From Caldora sp. SIO3E6 (lineage in GTDB: Bacteria > Cyanobacteriota > Cyanobacteriia > Cyanobacteriales > Coleofasciculaceae): a stretch of DNA of 6,619 nt. The DNA is taken from contig JAAHHL010000397.1 in the NCBI GenBank assembly GCA_010672185.1, positions 1-6,619 of the forward strand. Reading direction: 5' to 3'. The translations under genes were made by a program, and so were the position numbers. This document shows, piece by piece, positions 1 to 4,858 of this stretch (position 1 is the stretch's first letter; each line of letters begins with the position of its first letter). Under the pieces are notes generated by a model. That model saw only the letters and a program-made list of their open reading frames with translations. It was not told the DNA's origin and searched no databases.

Positions 1-144
1 TCTCTTAAGCCCCCCTTTTCTCTTAAGCCCCCCTTTTCTCTTAAGCCCCCCTTTTCTCTTAAGCCCCCCTTTTCTCTTAAGCCCCCCTTTTCTCTTAAGC
101 CCCCCTTTTCTCTTAAGCCCCCCTTTTCTCTTAAGCCCCCCTTT
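1..144. repeat. 18-bp perfect tandem repeat, 8 copies
   Basis: Eight identical head-to-tail copies of TCTCTTAAGCCCCCCTTT fill this stretch without a mismatch. The array touches the window edge, so it may extend further upstream. The unit contains the left half (AAGCCCCCCTTT) of the palindromic element that starts inside the last copy, so the array looks like a local slippage expansion of one edge of that element. The absence of mismatches suggests recent expansion or homogenisation. No gene was seen here. Confidence 0.95.
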
Positions 145-168
145 CAAAGGGGGGTTGGGGGGATAATA
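133..168. repeat. G/C palindromic element, copy 1 (left flank of endonuclease gene)
   Basis: CCCCCCTTT (136-144) and AAAGGGGGG (146-154) form a perfect 9-bp stem around a single C, followed by TTGGGGGGATAATA. The same 36 bases recur at 4319-4354. Read on the - strand it begins ATCCCCCCAACCCCCC, which resembles the ATCCCCCTAAATCCCCC element at the 3' end of the endonuclease gene. The two therefore face outward as an imperfect inverted pair around that gene. Confidence 0.85.
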
Positions 169-202
169 AAATCATAACCACAAAATTATTCACTGCTAAC
201 TC

Positions 203-583
203 ATGTCTAATTTAAAACAAGGCCGCTATTTTTTACCCTATAATCCTCTCCTAGTCGAACGAGCCAAACAAATGCGCAAAAATCCTACCCCGGCAGAGCG
301 CAAACTGTGGCAAGAATACTTAAGACAGTTTCCTTTAAAAGTGTGGCGACAAAAACCAATTGATAACTTTATTGTGGATTTCTATTGTGCTAAACTGAAA
401 TTAGTTATCGAGGTTGATGGAGATACTCATTTTACCGCAGAAGGGATGAGTTATGATGAACACCGAACTCAGACCTTAGAAGGTTATGGTTTGCAGGTGG
501 TACGTTTTACTAATGATGAGATTATAAATTGCTTTGATGGAGTTTGCGACTGTATTAGTGGGTTTATCCCTCTATCCCCCTAA
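203..583 (+). CDS. DUF559 domain protein, VSR-like putative endonuclease
   Basis: This 126-residue protein matches the DUF559 (COG2852-like) family, small proteins related to very-short-patch-repair nucleases with a PD-(D/E)XK-type fold; biological targets are mostly unknown. Recognisable landmarks in order are RKNPTPAERKLWQ (residues 25-37), the WRQKPIDNFIVDFYC stretch (48-62), LVIEVDGDTH (67-76) and VVRFTNDEII (99-108). Likely metal or catalytic residues by family analogy are Asp59, Glu70 and Asp72. Length is normal for the family. No clear Shine-Dalgarno precedes the ATG, and no better in-frame start is visible. The last residues (PLSP) and the TAA stop come from the TATCCCCCTAAATCCCCC repeat that begins at 574. 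The family call is firm; cellular role and cleavage activity are inference. Confidence 0.93.
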   Translation: MSNLKQGRYFLPYNPLLVERAKQMRKNPTPAERKLWQEYLRQFPLKVWRQKPIDNFIVDFYCAKLKLVIEVDGDTHFTAEGMSYDEHRTQTLEGYGLQVVRFTNDEIINCFDGVCDCISGFIPLSP

Positions 584-650
584 ATCCCCCTTGGTAAGGG
601 GGACTTTGAAGTTTAGGGAACTTTGAGTTGGTAAGGGGGACTTTGGGGTT
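574..650. repeat. CCCCCTAAATCCCCC palindromic element with partial tandem copy (spacer A)
   Basis: TATCCCCCTAAATCCCCC is followed by an 8-bp stem, TCCCCCTT (585-592) with AAGGGGGA (596-603). A second partial unit, TTGGTAAGGGGGACTTTG, starts at 628, about 37 bases after the first one at 591. Related arrays lie at 2913-3010 and 4923-5030 and a solo copy at 3524-3557. It supplies the stop codon of the endonuclease gene. It could act as a terminator stem, although no T-tract follows. Confidence 0.85.
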
Positions 651-942
651 TAGATGAGATGAACTCAATTCTTTGGTCTCCATTATTGACATAAGAGTTC
701 AATTTATTCAAGTGCTTTTAAGTTTTTTTAATAATCAATTTTTGTGGAAAATGGATAAACTAAAAATAGAATTATTGGTATAAAAAACAACTATAAAATG
801 TTACAATAATACAGGTAGCATAAAGCACTGAGGTCAAAATTATTGCTAGTAAGAAGAGAAAATTGTTGTTGGTAATAGAAGGTTAAATTGGTGTTTTTCG
901 GCAGTTTATGGTGCTGGATGTAATATCAGTTACCATGTTGAA

Positions 943-971
943 AACCCCGACTTCTTAAAGAAGTCGGGGTT
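943..971. repeat. CCCCGACTTCTT hairpin repeat
   Basis: The arm AACCCCGACTTCTT (943-956) pairs perfectly with AAGAAGTCGGGGTT (958-971) around one central A. It is followed by CTGGG as in the other copies. It sits between the two conserved blocks of spacer A. A role as transcriptional terminator or attenuator upstream of the exoprotein gene is possible but not shown. Confidence 0.92.
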
Positions 972-1198
972 CTGGGCAGTTGACGAAAGAAGCCTAGGTT
1001 CTGGGATTAAGTTAAAGAGTTGTTCAATTTCACCATTGGGGGTAGTAGATTGTTAATGGTAGTTGGTAGACTTGCTCTAGTAACTGACCCTATCTGTTTT
1101 TGGGCTGCGGTAGGCGATCGCTATTTGGTTGATGTAGCAAAAATCACTTTTAGTTAGGGGGTAATTACGTAGATACAGTTCAGGTTTCTGACTTTTAG

Positions 1199-1227
1199 AA
1201 CCCCGACTTCTTTAAGAAGTCGGGGTT
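1199..1227. repeat. CCCCGACTTCTT hairpin repeat
   Basis: This is the second copy within spacer A, with perfect 14-bp arms (1199-1212 and 1214-1227) around a central T. At the equivalent point of spacer B a different repeat family is present (3524-3557), so the site accepts unrelated palindromes. Confidence 0.92.
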
Positions 1228-1318
1228 CTGGGGATTTGGTGGGGGATTTGGGATAAAATTGCGTCAGCTACACTGCTGCCGTAGGCAATCGCTCGACAAA
1301 CCACCACCCAACGCTATC

Positions 1319-2365
1319 ATGAGCCATACTCCCACTAACTGCTACTTCCCACTTCTCGCTGTAGCCATGGTTAGCAGCAGTTTAATCCCTACCTGGCAAC
1401 CAGCTCAGGCACAGTTAATTCCCGATAATACTTTAGAAGCAGAAAGTTCCGTAGTTGTTCCCATTGAAGCTTTAAAAGAGGAAATTCAGGGGGGTGCAGT
1501 AAGGGGGGCTAACTTGTTCCACAGTTTTTTGGAGTTTAATGTTGACGCTGGCAGCAGTGTTTATTTTGCTAATCCTGCGGGGATTCAACATATCCTGACT
1601 CGGGTTACTGGAGATCAGGCAACGAATATTGGAGGGCGCTTGGGGGTAAATGGTGGTGCTAATTTGTGGTTAATTAATCCTAATGGCATCAATTTTGGCC
1701 CTGATGCCAGCTTGGATGTACGGGGTTCCTTTGTGGCGAGTACGGCGGATGGGATTGAGTTGGGGCAACAGGGAGTATTTAGTGCCACTAATCCCCAAAA
1801 TAGTCAGTTACTGACAATTCAACCAACGGCATTGTTTCATCAGGCTTGGGCAACTCATCAAGCCCAAATTAATAATCAAGCTGATTTAGCTGTAGCACCG
1901 GGGCAAACTTTGAGGTTACAGGGTGGTACAGTGAAACTGACGGGTTCCCTCACCGCACCGGGAGGTAAGGTGGAGGTATTGGGCAATCGGGTTGGTTTGT
2001 TGGGGAATGCCAGAATTGATGTTTCTGGGGTCAACGGTGGGGGTACGGCGTTGATTGGGGGAGACTATCAGGGGCAAGGAGAAGTGCCCAGGGCAATTCG
2101 TACTTATATTAGCCCCGATGCCAGGATTAGTGCTGATGCTCTAACCAATGGTGATGGGGGTAGGGTAATTGTTTGGGCAGATGACATTACTCGATTCTAT
2201 GGGGAGATTAGCGCTCGTGGAGCATCGGGAGATGGGGGCTTTGTCGAAGTCTCCGGTAAGGAACAGCTGGTCTTTCGCGGTAAAGTAGATACGGATTCCG
2301 ATACTGGTAATCTTGGTACTTTGCATTTTAGAAGCGCGACTTCTTCTGTGAAGTCGCGCTTCTGA
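1319..2365 (+). CDS. TPS-domain exoprotein (filamentous haemagglutinin N-terminal domain), C-terminally truncated
   Basis: The 348-residue product has a Sec signal peptide (hydrophobic FPLLAVAMVSSSLIP, residues 10-24; likely cleavage after AQA at 29-31) and then a complete haemagglutination-activity/TPS domain (about 33-175). That domain carries the NPNGI motif at 120-124 in LINPNGINFGPDASLDVRG. Beta-helix sequence typical of cyanobacterial TpsA proteins follows (LIGGDYQGQGEVPRA at 246-259, NGDGGRVIVWADD, GGFVEVSGKE). In this family the TPS domain directs export through a TpsB outer-membrane pore; none is in this window. Relatives usually continue for hundreds of residues; here the frame stops after GNLGTL, and the last residues (RSATSSVKSRF) and stop come from a hairpin repeat. 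The ATG at 1319 is preferred over an in-frame TTG at 1259 because the paralogues begin there. No good Shine-Dalgarno is seen. It may be a truncated pseudogene or a functional TPS-only secreted protein. Confidence 0.9.
   Translation: MSHTPTNCYFPLLAVAMVSSSLIPTWQPAQAQLIPDNTLEAESSVVVPIEALKEEIQGGAVRGANLFHSFLEFNVDAGSSVYFANPAGIQHILTRVTGDQATNIGGRLGVNGGANLWLINPNGINFGPDASLDVRGSFVASTADGIELGQQGVFSATNPQNSQLLTIQPTALFHQAWATHQAQINNQADLAVAPGQTLRLQGGTVKLTGSLTAPGGKVEVLGNRVGLLGNARIDVSGVNGGGTALIGGDYQGQGEVPRAIRTYISPDARISADALTNGDGGRVIVWADDITRFYGEISARGASGDGGFVEVSGKEQLVFRGKVDTDSDTGNLGTLHFRSATSSVKSRF
2330..2363. repeat. GAAGCGCGACTTC hairpin repeat truncating the exoprotein gene
   Basis: AGAAGCGCGACTTC (2330-2343) pairs perfectly over 14 bp with GAAGTCGCGCTTCT (2350-2363) around TTCTGT. 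It resembles the CCCCGACTTCTT hairpins but both arms carry matched changes (CCCC to GCGC and GGGG to GCGC), so pairing is kept. It encodes the last codons of the exoprotein and the first base of its TGA stop. Lying between two convergent genes, it could also serve as a bidirectional terminator. Confidence 0.88.
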
Positions 2366-2392
2366 GCAGATTTAGCTCAATTGACAGCTTAA

Positions 2393-2731
2393 TTAGACAT
2401 TCTGTAAGTCAAATTCATAAGCACCAGCAACGGTTAAGCGAGTATTTCCATTGTTCACTGCTTTGCAAAATATTTCGTAGTCGTTACTAGTCGGATTTAA
2501 GGTTACCTTGAACTTCATATTATCATCCCCTGAGGGCATCATCTCTAGGGTTAGTTCAGTAGTATATTTCCAATAATAGTTATTGAGGCATTTTACTGTT
2601 TTAAAACTGCTATTAGGATCGATCGAAAATTTTTGACTGGGAGAGTTGCTTTGATTTTCCTGGGTGAAGCCGCTAGTTGATGCTTCTAAAACATTAGTAG
2701 AGCCGGATACTTTTAGATAGTAATTGCTCAC
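2393..2731 (-). CDS. 112-aa hypothetical protein, all-beta (trefoil-like?), copy 1
   Basis: I do not recognise this family. The 112-residue product starts at a GTG preceded by a strong AAGGAG seven bases upstream. It has no signal peptide or membrane segment. Three roughly repeated patterns are visible: YYLKVSGSTNVLEAS (4-18), QKFSIDPNSSFKTVKCLNN (33-51) leading into YWKYT (53-57), and KFKVTLNPTSNDYEIFCKA (73-91) leading into NTRLTVAG (96-103). Each has an aromatic-led strand and then a short hydrophobic strand, reminiscent of beta-trefoil or fascin-like proteins; this fold guess is weak. Copy 2 is about 82% identical and copy 3 about 63%, with a conserved reading frame, supporting a real gene. 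It converges on the truncated exoprotein gene, 27 bases separating the two stop codons. Function unknown. Confidence 0.82.
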   Translation of the reverse strand: MSNYYLKVSGSTNVLEASTSGFTQENQSNSPSQKFSIDPNSSFKTVKCLNNYYWKYTTELTLEMMPSGDDNMKFKVTLNPTSNDYEIFCKAVNNGNTRLTVAGAYEFDLQNV

Positions 2732-2738
2732 GGAAATA

Positions 2739-2744
2739 CTCCTT
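2739..2744 (-). promoter_or_regulatory. Ribosome binding site of 112-aa gene copy 1
   Basis: On the - strand AAGGAG lies seven bases before the GTG start at 2729-2731. It is a near-consensus Shine-Dalgarno and supports the GTG start, which would otherwise be ambiguous. The same arrangement is kept in copy 2. Confidence 0.8.
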
Positions 2745-2820
2745 ATTAATTGCGTTAGTGTTGAGTTATGAGATGGTTGATGCTTTTCTGGTTCGAGTTG
2801 GTTCCATCTCTAGTCTTTAG

Positions 2821-2848
2821 ACTATACGGTTTATATCTGAACTCCCAA
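2821..2848 (-). promoter_or_regulatory. Candidate sigma-70 promoter for 112-aa gene copy 1
   Basis: On the - strand TTGGGA (2843-2848) is separated by 16 bases from TATAGT (2821-2826). The arrangement and spacing are kept at 4831-4858 upstream of copy 2 (TTGGGA, 16 bases, CATAGT). This would give a leader of roughly 85 bases. The -35 matches consensus at only four of six positions, so the call is tentative. Confidence 0.3.
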
Positions 2849-3049
2849 CTCCCTTACTAAGGAGGATACTTTTCTTTCCTTATAGTAGCTATTGCATTCT
2901 TGGGGTAGATTGTATCCCCCTAAATCCCCCTTGGTAAGGGGGACTTTGAAGTTTAGGAACTTTGAGTTAGTAAGGGGGACTTTGGGGTTTAGGGAACTTT
3001 GAGGTTTAGGTGAGATGAAATTCAATTCTTTGGTCTCTATTATTGACAT
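2831..3049 (-). other. Possible small ORF carrying in-frame repeat elements (72 aa)
   Basis: An ATG-initiated frame encodes MSIIETKELN, then repeat-derived sequence (KVPLTNSKF, KVPLTKGDLGG), then YNLPQECNSYYKERKVSSLV and RELGVQI. Spacer C has a 73-aa counterpart (4841-5062) with nearly the same two ends although the repeat content between them differs, and both are in frame throughout. Spacers A and D keep only the start (MSIMETKELS, MSIMDTEELS). No Shine-Dalgarno precedes it. It overlaps the candidate promoter of the 112-aa gene. It may be a small gene invaded by repeats or a chance frame in conserved DNA; the second is somewhat more likely. Confidence 0.25.
2913..3010. repeat. CCCCCTAAATCCCCC palindromic element array (spacer B)
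   Basis: TATCCCCCTAAATCCCCC, TTGGTAAGGGGGACTTTGAA and a second TAAGGGGGACTTTGGGG are arranged as in spacer A, then partial units GGAACTTTGAGG. The number and length of the partial units differ between spacers A, B and C, indicating local expansion and contraction. The element lies upstream of the 112-aa gene, and its junction with the endonuclease gene in spacer A falls at the same element. Confidence 0.83.
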
Positions 3050-3299
3050 AGATAATCTATTTATTCAAGTGCTTTAAGTTTTTTTTAATAATCAATTTTT
3101 GTGGTAAATGGATAAACTAAAAATAGAATTATTGGTATAAAAAACAACTATTAATGTTACAATAATACAGGTAACATAAGACTTTTAGGTAAGAAATAAT
3201 TGCTAGTAATAAAAGAAAATTACTGTTGGTAATAGAAGGTTAAATTGGTGTTTTTCAGCAGTTTATGGTGCTGGATGTAATATCAGTTACCATGTTGAA

Positions 3300-3328
3300 A
3301 ACCCCGACTTCTTGAAGAAGTCGGGGTT
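3300..3328. repeat. CCCCGACTTCTT hairpin repeat
   Basis: The arms at 3300-3313 and 3315-3328 are a perfect 14-bp inverted repeat around a central G. It sits at the same position in spacer B as the hairpin at 943 in spacer A. Confidence 0.92.
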
Positions 3329-3523
3329 CTGGGGTTGTATCTGGAGTCAATTTCACCATTGGGGGTAGTAGATTGGTGATGGTAGTTGGTAGACTTGCCG
3401 TAGTAACTGACCCTATCTGTTTTTGGGCTGCGGTAGGCAATCGCATTTGGTTGATGTAGCAAAAGTTACTTTAGATTAGGGGATAATTACGTAGATACAG
3501 TTCAGGTTTCTGACTTTGAGGTT

Positions 3524-3557
3524 TATCCCCCTAAATCCCCCTTAGAAAGGGGGACTT
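3524..3557. repeat. Solo CCCCCTAAATCCCCC palindromic element
   Basis: TATCCCCCTAAATCCCCC is followed by TTAGAAAGGGGGACTT; TCCCCCTT pairs with AAAGGGGGA around a short loop. It occupies the position held by the CCCCGACTTCTT hairpin at 1199-1227 in spacer A. The bases on both sides (GGTTTCTGACTTT before; GGTGGGAGATTTGGGATAAA after) are shared by the two spacers. Confidence 0.85.
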
Positions 3558-3628
3558 GGAGTTGAGATTCTGGGCAGTTGGTGGGAGATTTGGGATAAAA
3601 TTGCGATCACCATCACCTAACGCCGAGC

Positions 3629-4231
3629 ATGAACCAGCATCCCACCAACTGGTATTTCCCACTTCTGGCTGTAGCAACTGTCGGTAGCAGTTTAATCCCT
3701 ACCTGGCAACCAGCTCAGGCACAGTTAATTCCCGATAATACTTTAGAAGAAGAAAGTTCCGTAGTTGTTCCCATTGAAGCTTTAAAAGAGGAAATTCAGG
3801 GGGGTGCAGTAAGGGGAGCTAATTTGTTCCACAGTTTTCTGGAGTTTAATGTTGACCCTGGGAGCAGTGTCTATTTTGCTAATCCTGCTGGCATTCAACA
3901 TATCCTGACTCGGGTTACTGGAGATCAGGCAACGGATATTTGGGGGCGCTTGGGGGTAAATGGTAATGCTAATTTGTGGTTAATTAATCCTAATGGCATC
4001 AATTTTGGCCCCGATGCGAGTTTGGATGTGCGGGGTTCCTTTGTCGCGAGTACAGCGGAGGGGATTGAGCTGGGGCAACAGGGAGTATTTAGTGCCACTA
4101 ATCCTCAAAATAGTCAGTTACTGACAGTTCAACCAACAGCCTTGTTTGAGAATGCCTTTGCAGCTAATCAAGCCCAAATTAATAGTCAAGCTGATTTAGC
4201 GGTGGCACCGGAGCAAACTTTTGAGAAGTAG
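3629..4231 (+). CDS. TPS-domain exoprotein, second copy, severely truncated (200 aa)
   Basis: This is a close paralogue of the 1319-2365 product, with only scattered substitutions over its first 170 residues. It has the same signal peptide (cleavage after AQA, 29-31), complete TPS domain and NPNGI at 120-124. It ends much earlier, at ADLAVAPEQTFEK, where copy 1 continues APGQTLRLQGGTVKLTG. The change of sequence coincides with the GTAGAGACGTT hairpin, whose left arm supplies the TAG stop. One change inside the domain (Gly105 to Trp) falls in a stretch otherwise conserved with copy 1. The start is the only sensible one; no Shine-Dalgarno is seen. It is either a pseudogene or a minimal exported TPS domain. 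Confidence 0.85.
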   Translation: MNQHPTNWYFPLLAVATVGSSLIPTWQPAQAQLIPDNTLEEESSVVVPIEALKEEIQGGAVRGANLFHSFLEFNVDPGSSVYFANPAGIQHILTRVTGDQATDIWGRLGVNGNANLWLINPNGINFGPDASLDVRGSFVASTAEGIELGQQGVFSATNPQNSQLLTVQPTALFENAFAANQAQINSQADLAVAPEQTFEK

Positions 4232-4255
4232 AGACGTTACAGGCAACGTCTCTAC
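4228..4255. repeat. GTAGAGACGTT hairpin repeat truncating the second exoprotein gene
   Basis: GTAGAGACGTT (4228-4238) pairs perfectly with AACGTCTCTAC (4245-4255) around ACAGGC. This palindrome family is widespread in cyanobacterial genomes. Its left arm contains the TAG stop of the exoprotein gene. It is followed by GGATTCTGAGCAGATTTAG, the same flank that follows the different hairpin after the first exoprotein gene. Confidence 0.9.
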
Positions 4256-4265
4256 AGGATTCTGA

Positions 4266-4299
4266 GCAGATTTAGTTCAATTGAGAGCTTAATTAAACA
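4266..4299. repeat. 34-bp direct repeat, left copy
   Basis: GCAGATTTAGTTCAATTGAG and the following 14 bases recur at 4376-4409 with two mismatches. The sequence is the 3' flank and stop region of the 112-aa genes. The two copies bracket the gene remnant, the G/C palindrome and the endonuclease relic. Confidence 0.85.
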
Positions 4300-4319
4300 T
4301 TCTGCAAGTCAAATTCATA
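4293..4319 (-). pseudogene. 3'-end remnant of a 112-aa family gene
   Basis: On the - strand this encodes Y-E-F-D-L-Q-N-V and a TAA stop, identical to the last eight residues of copy 1, and its DNA matches copy 3 closely (ATTCTGCAAGTCAAATTCAT). The homology stops exactly where the G/C palindrome begins. The intact gene just beyond (4403-4741) ends differently (NEFGLDPV), so this is the tail of another, lost copy. Confidence 0.75.
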
Positions 4320-4354
4320 AGCCCCCCTTTCAAAGGGGGGTTGGGGGGATAATA
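4319..4354. repeat. G/C palindromic element, copy 2
   Basis: These 36 bases are identical to 133-168, with stem CCCCCCTTT (4322-4330) and AAAGGGGGG (4332-4340). Here the element is not followed by a full endonuclease gene but by a short fragment resembling its 3' part. Confidence 0.9.
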
Positions 4355-4358
4355 CAGG

Positions 4359-4376
4359 GTTACCAATGATGAGATG
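4359..4376 (+). pseudogene. Probable relic of a DUF559 endonuclease gene
   Basis: TTACCAATGATGAGAT (4360-4375) matches the endonuclease gene at 507-522 in 15 of 16 bases and reads V-T-N-D-E-M in one frame, like the FTNDEI motif. It follows five bases after the G/C palindrome that also precedes the intact gene. This fits an endonuclease unit with most of its interior deleted. The match is short, so the call is tentative. Confidence 0.45.
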
Positions 4377-4409
4377 CAGATTTAGCTCAATTGAGAGCTT
4401 AATTAGACA
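4376..4409. repeat. 34-bp direct repeat, right copy
   Basis: This is the partner of 4266-4299. It ends inside the last codons of the 112-aa gene copy 2. It includes CTCAATTGAG, a 10-bp palindrome, within a weak stem (AGCTC and GAGCT around AATTGA). Confidence 0.85.
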
Positions 4410-4741
4410 GGATCTAAACCAAACTCATTGGCACCAGCAACGGTTAAGCGAGTATTTCCATTACCCACTGCTTTGCAAAATATTTCGTAGTAGCCAGTAG
4501 CAGAATCGTAGGTTACCTTGAACTTCATATTATCATCCCCTGAGGGCATCATCTCTAGGGTTAGTTCAGTGGTATATTTCCAATAATAGTTATTGAGGCA
4601 TCTTACTGTTTTAAAACTGCTATCAGGATCGATCGAAAATTTTTGACTGGGAGAGCTGGTTTGTTGTCCCTGTGTAAAGCCGCTGGTGGATGCTTCTAAA
4701 ACATTAGTAGAGTTGGCTACTTTTAGATAGTAATTGCTCAC
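4403..4741 (-). CDS. 112-aa hypothetical protein, all-beta (trefoil-like?), copy 2
   Basis: This is an unrecognised family member of the same length as the other two copies and about 82% identical to copy 1. It has the GTG start and AAGGAG ribosome binding site with seven-base spacing. Most of the protein is identical to copy 1, but differences cluster in apparent loops: GQQTSS at residues 25-30, YDSATGY at 78-84, and the C-terminal GLDPV. The clustered replacements in otherwise nearly identical DNA suggest loop diversification or gene conversion. Its leader and candidate promoter are shared with copy 1. It converges on the 200-aa exoprotein gene with a 170-base gap holding repeats and gene relics. 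Confidence 0.82.
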   Translation of the reverse strand: MSNYYLKVANSTNVLEASTSGFTQGQQTSSPSQKFSIDPDSSFKTVRCLNNYYWKYTTELTLEMMPSGDDNMKFKVTYDSATGYYEIFCKAVGNGNTRLTVAGANEFGLDPV

Positions 4742-4748
4742 GGAAATA

Positions 4749-4754
4749 CTCCTT
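4749..4754 (-). promoter_or_regulatory. Ribosome binding site of 112-aa gene copy 2
   Basis: AAGGAG on the - strand lies seven bases before the GTG start at 4739-4741, as in copy 1. It decides the start codon. Confidence 0.8.
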
Positions 4755-4830
4755 GTTATTTGCGTTAGTGTTGAGTTATTTGATGGTTGATGCTTTTCTG
4801 GTTGGAGTTTGTTACATCTCGTTTTTTTAG

Positions 4831-4858
4831 ACTATGTGGTTCAGCTCTGAACTCCCAA
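4831..4858 (-). promoter_or_regulatory. Candidate sigma-70 promoter for 112-aa gene copy 2
   Basis: On the - strand TTGGGA (4853-4858), a 16-base spacer and CATAGT (4831-4836) mirror the site upstream of copy 1. Within the spacer GTTCAG and CTGAAC (4839-4852) form a 6-bp inverted repeat, a possible operator; in copy 1 this is imperfect. Tentative. Confidence 0.28.

Larger units (their letters stand above)
651..1318. repeat. Conserved intergenic spacer, copy A (no gene seen)
   Basis: This 0.67-kb stretch has no convincing gene. It contains two blocks shared with the other spacers. Block 1 (681-942) starts with CATTATTGACAT, is very AT-rich, and ends GTGCTGGATGTAATATCAG just before a hairpin; it recurs before the hairpins at 3300, 5340 and 6158. 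Block 2 (1025-1191) starts TTTCACCATTGGGGGTAGTAG, includes a HIP1 octamer (1114-1121) and ends near TTACGTAGATACAG; it recurs at 3348 and 6206 but not in spacer C. The position upstream of the exoprotein gene makes a promoter or leader role likely, but no strong sigma-70 promoter is obvious on the + strand; GGGATAAAATTG at 1250-1260 is a weak -10 candidate also present upstream of the second exoprotein gene. Confidence 0.75.
3038..3628. repeat. Conserved intergenic spacer, copy B (no gene seen)
   Basis: The same two blocks as in spacer A are present: block 1 from 3038 to the hairpin at 3300, and block 2 at 3348-3512. The HIP1 octamer of spacer A is degenerate here (GGCAATCGCA) and one base shorter, which breaks the frame that is open through block 2 in spacers A and D. 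The segment GGGATAAAATTGCG (3592-3605) before the exoprotein start is shared with spacer A; downstream of it the two leaders diverge up to the start codon. Confidence 0.72.

Noticed and set aside
1..144. CRISPR array
   Set aside because: The 18-bp units are strictly contiguous with no spacers, so this is a simple tandem repeat.
686..710. TTGACA in the + orientation of spacer block 1 as a -35 element
   Set aside because: No acceptable -10 lies 16-18 bases downstream; the nearest TATTCA is only 13 bases away.
1259..1318. TTG start extending the first exoprotein by 20 residues
   Set aside because: The extension lies in the spacer, has no counterpart in the paralogues at 3629 and 6475, and would put a charged stretch before the signal peptide. 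The ATG at 1319 aligns with both other starts.
2141..2326. 61-codon frame on the - strand
   Set aside because: It is antisense to conserved exoprotein sequence, with no ribosome binding site and no recognisable features.
2330..2363. Classical intrinsic terminator between convergent genes
   Set aside because: The stem is strong but no T-tract follows on either strand. It is listed as a repeat with a possible, unproven terminator role.
3255..3446. 63-codon frame on the - strand of spacer B
   Set aside because: It crosses a hairpin repeat; the reverse frame in spacer A is interrupted by stops, and no ribosome binding site is seen.
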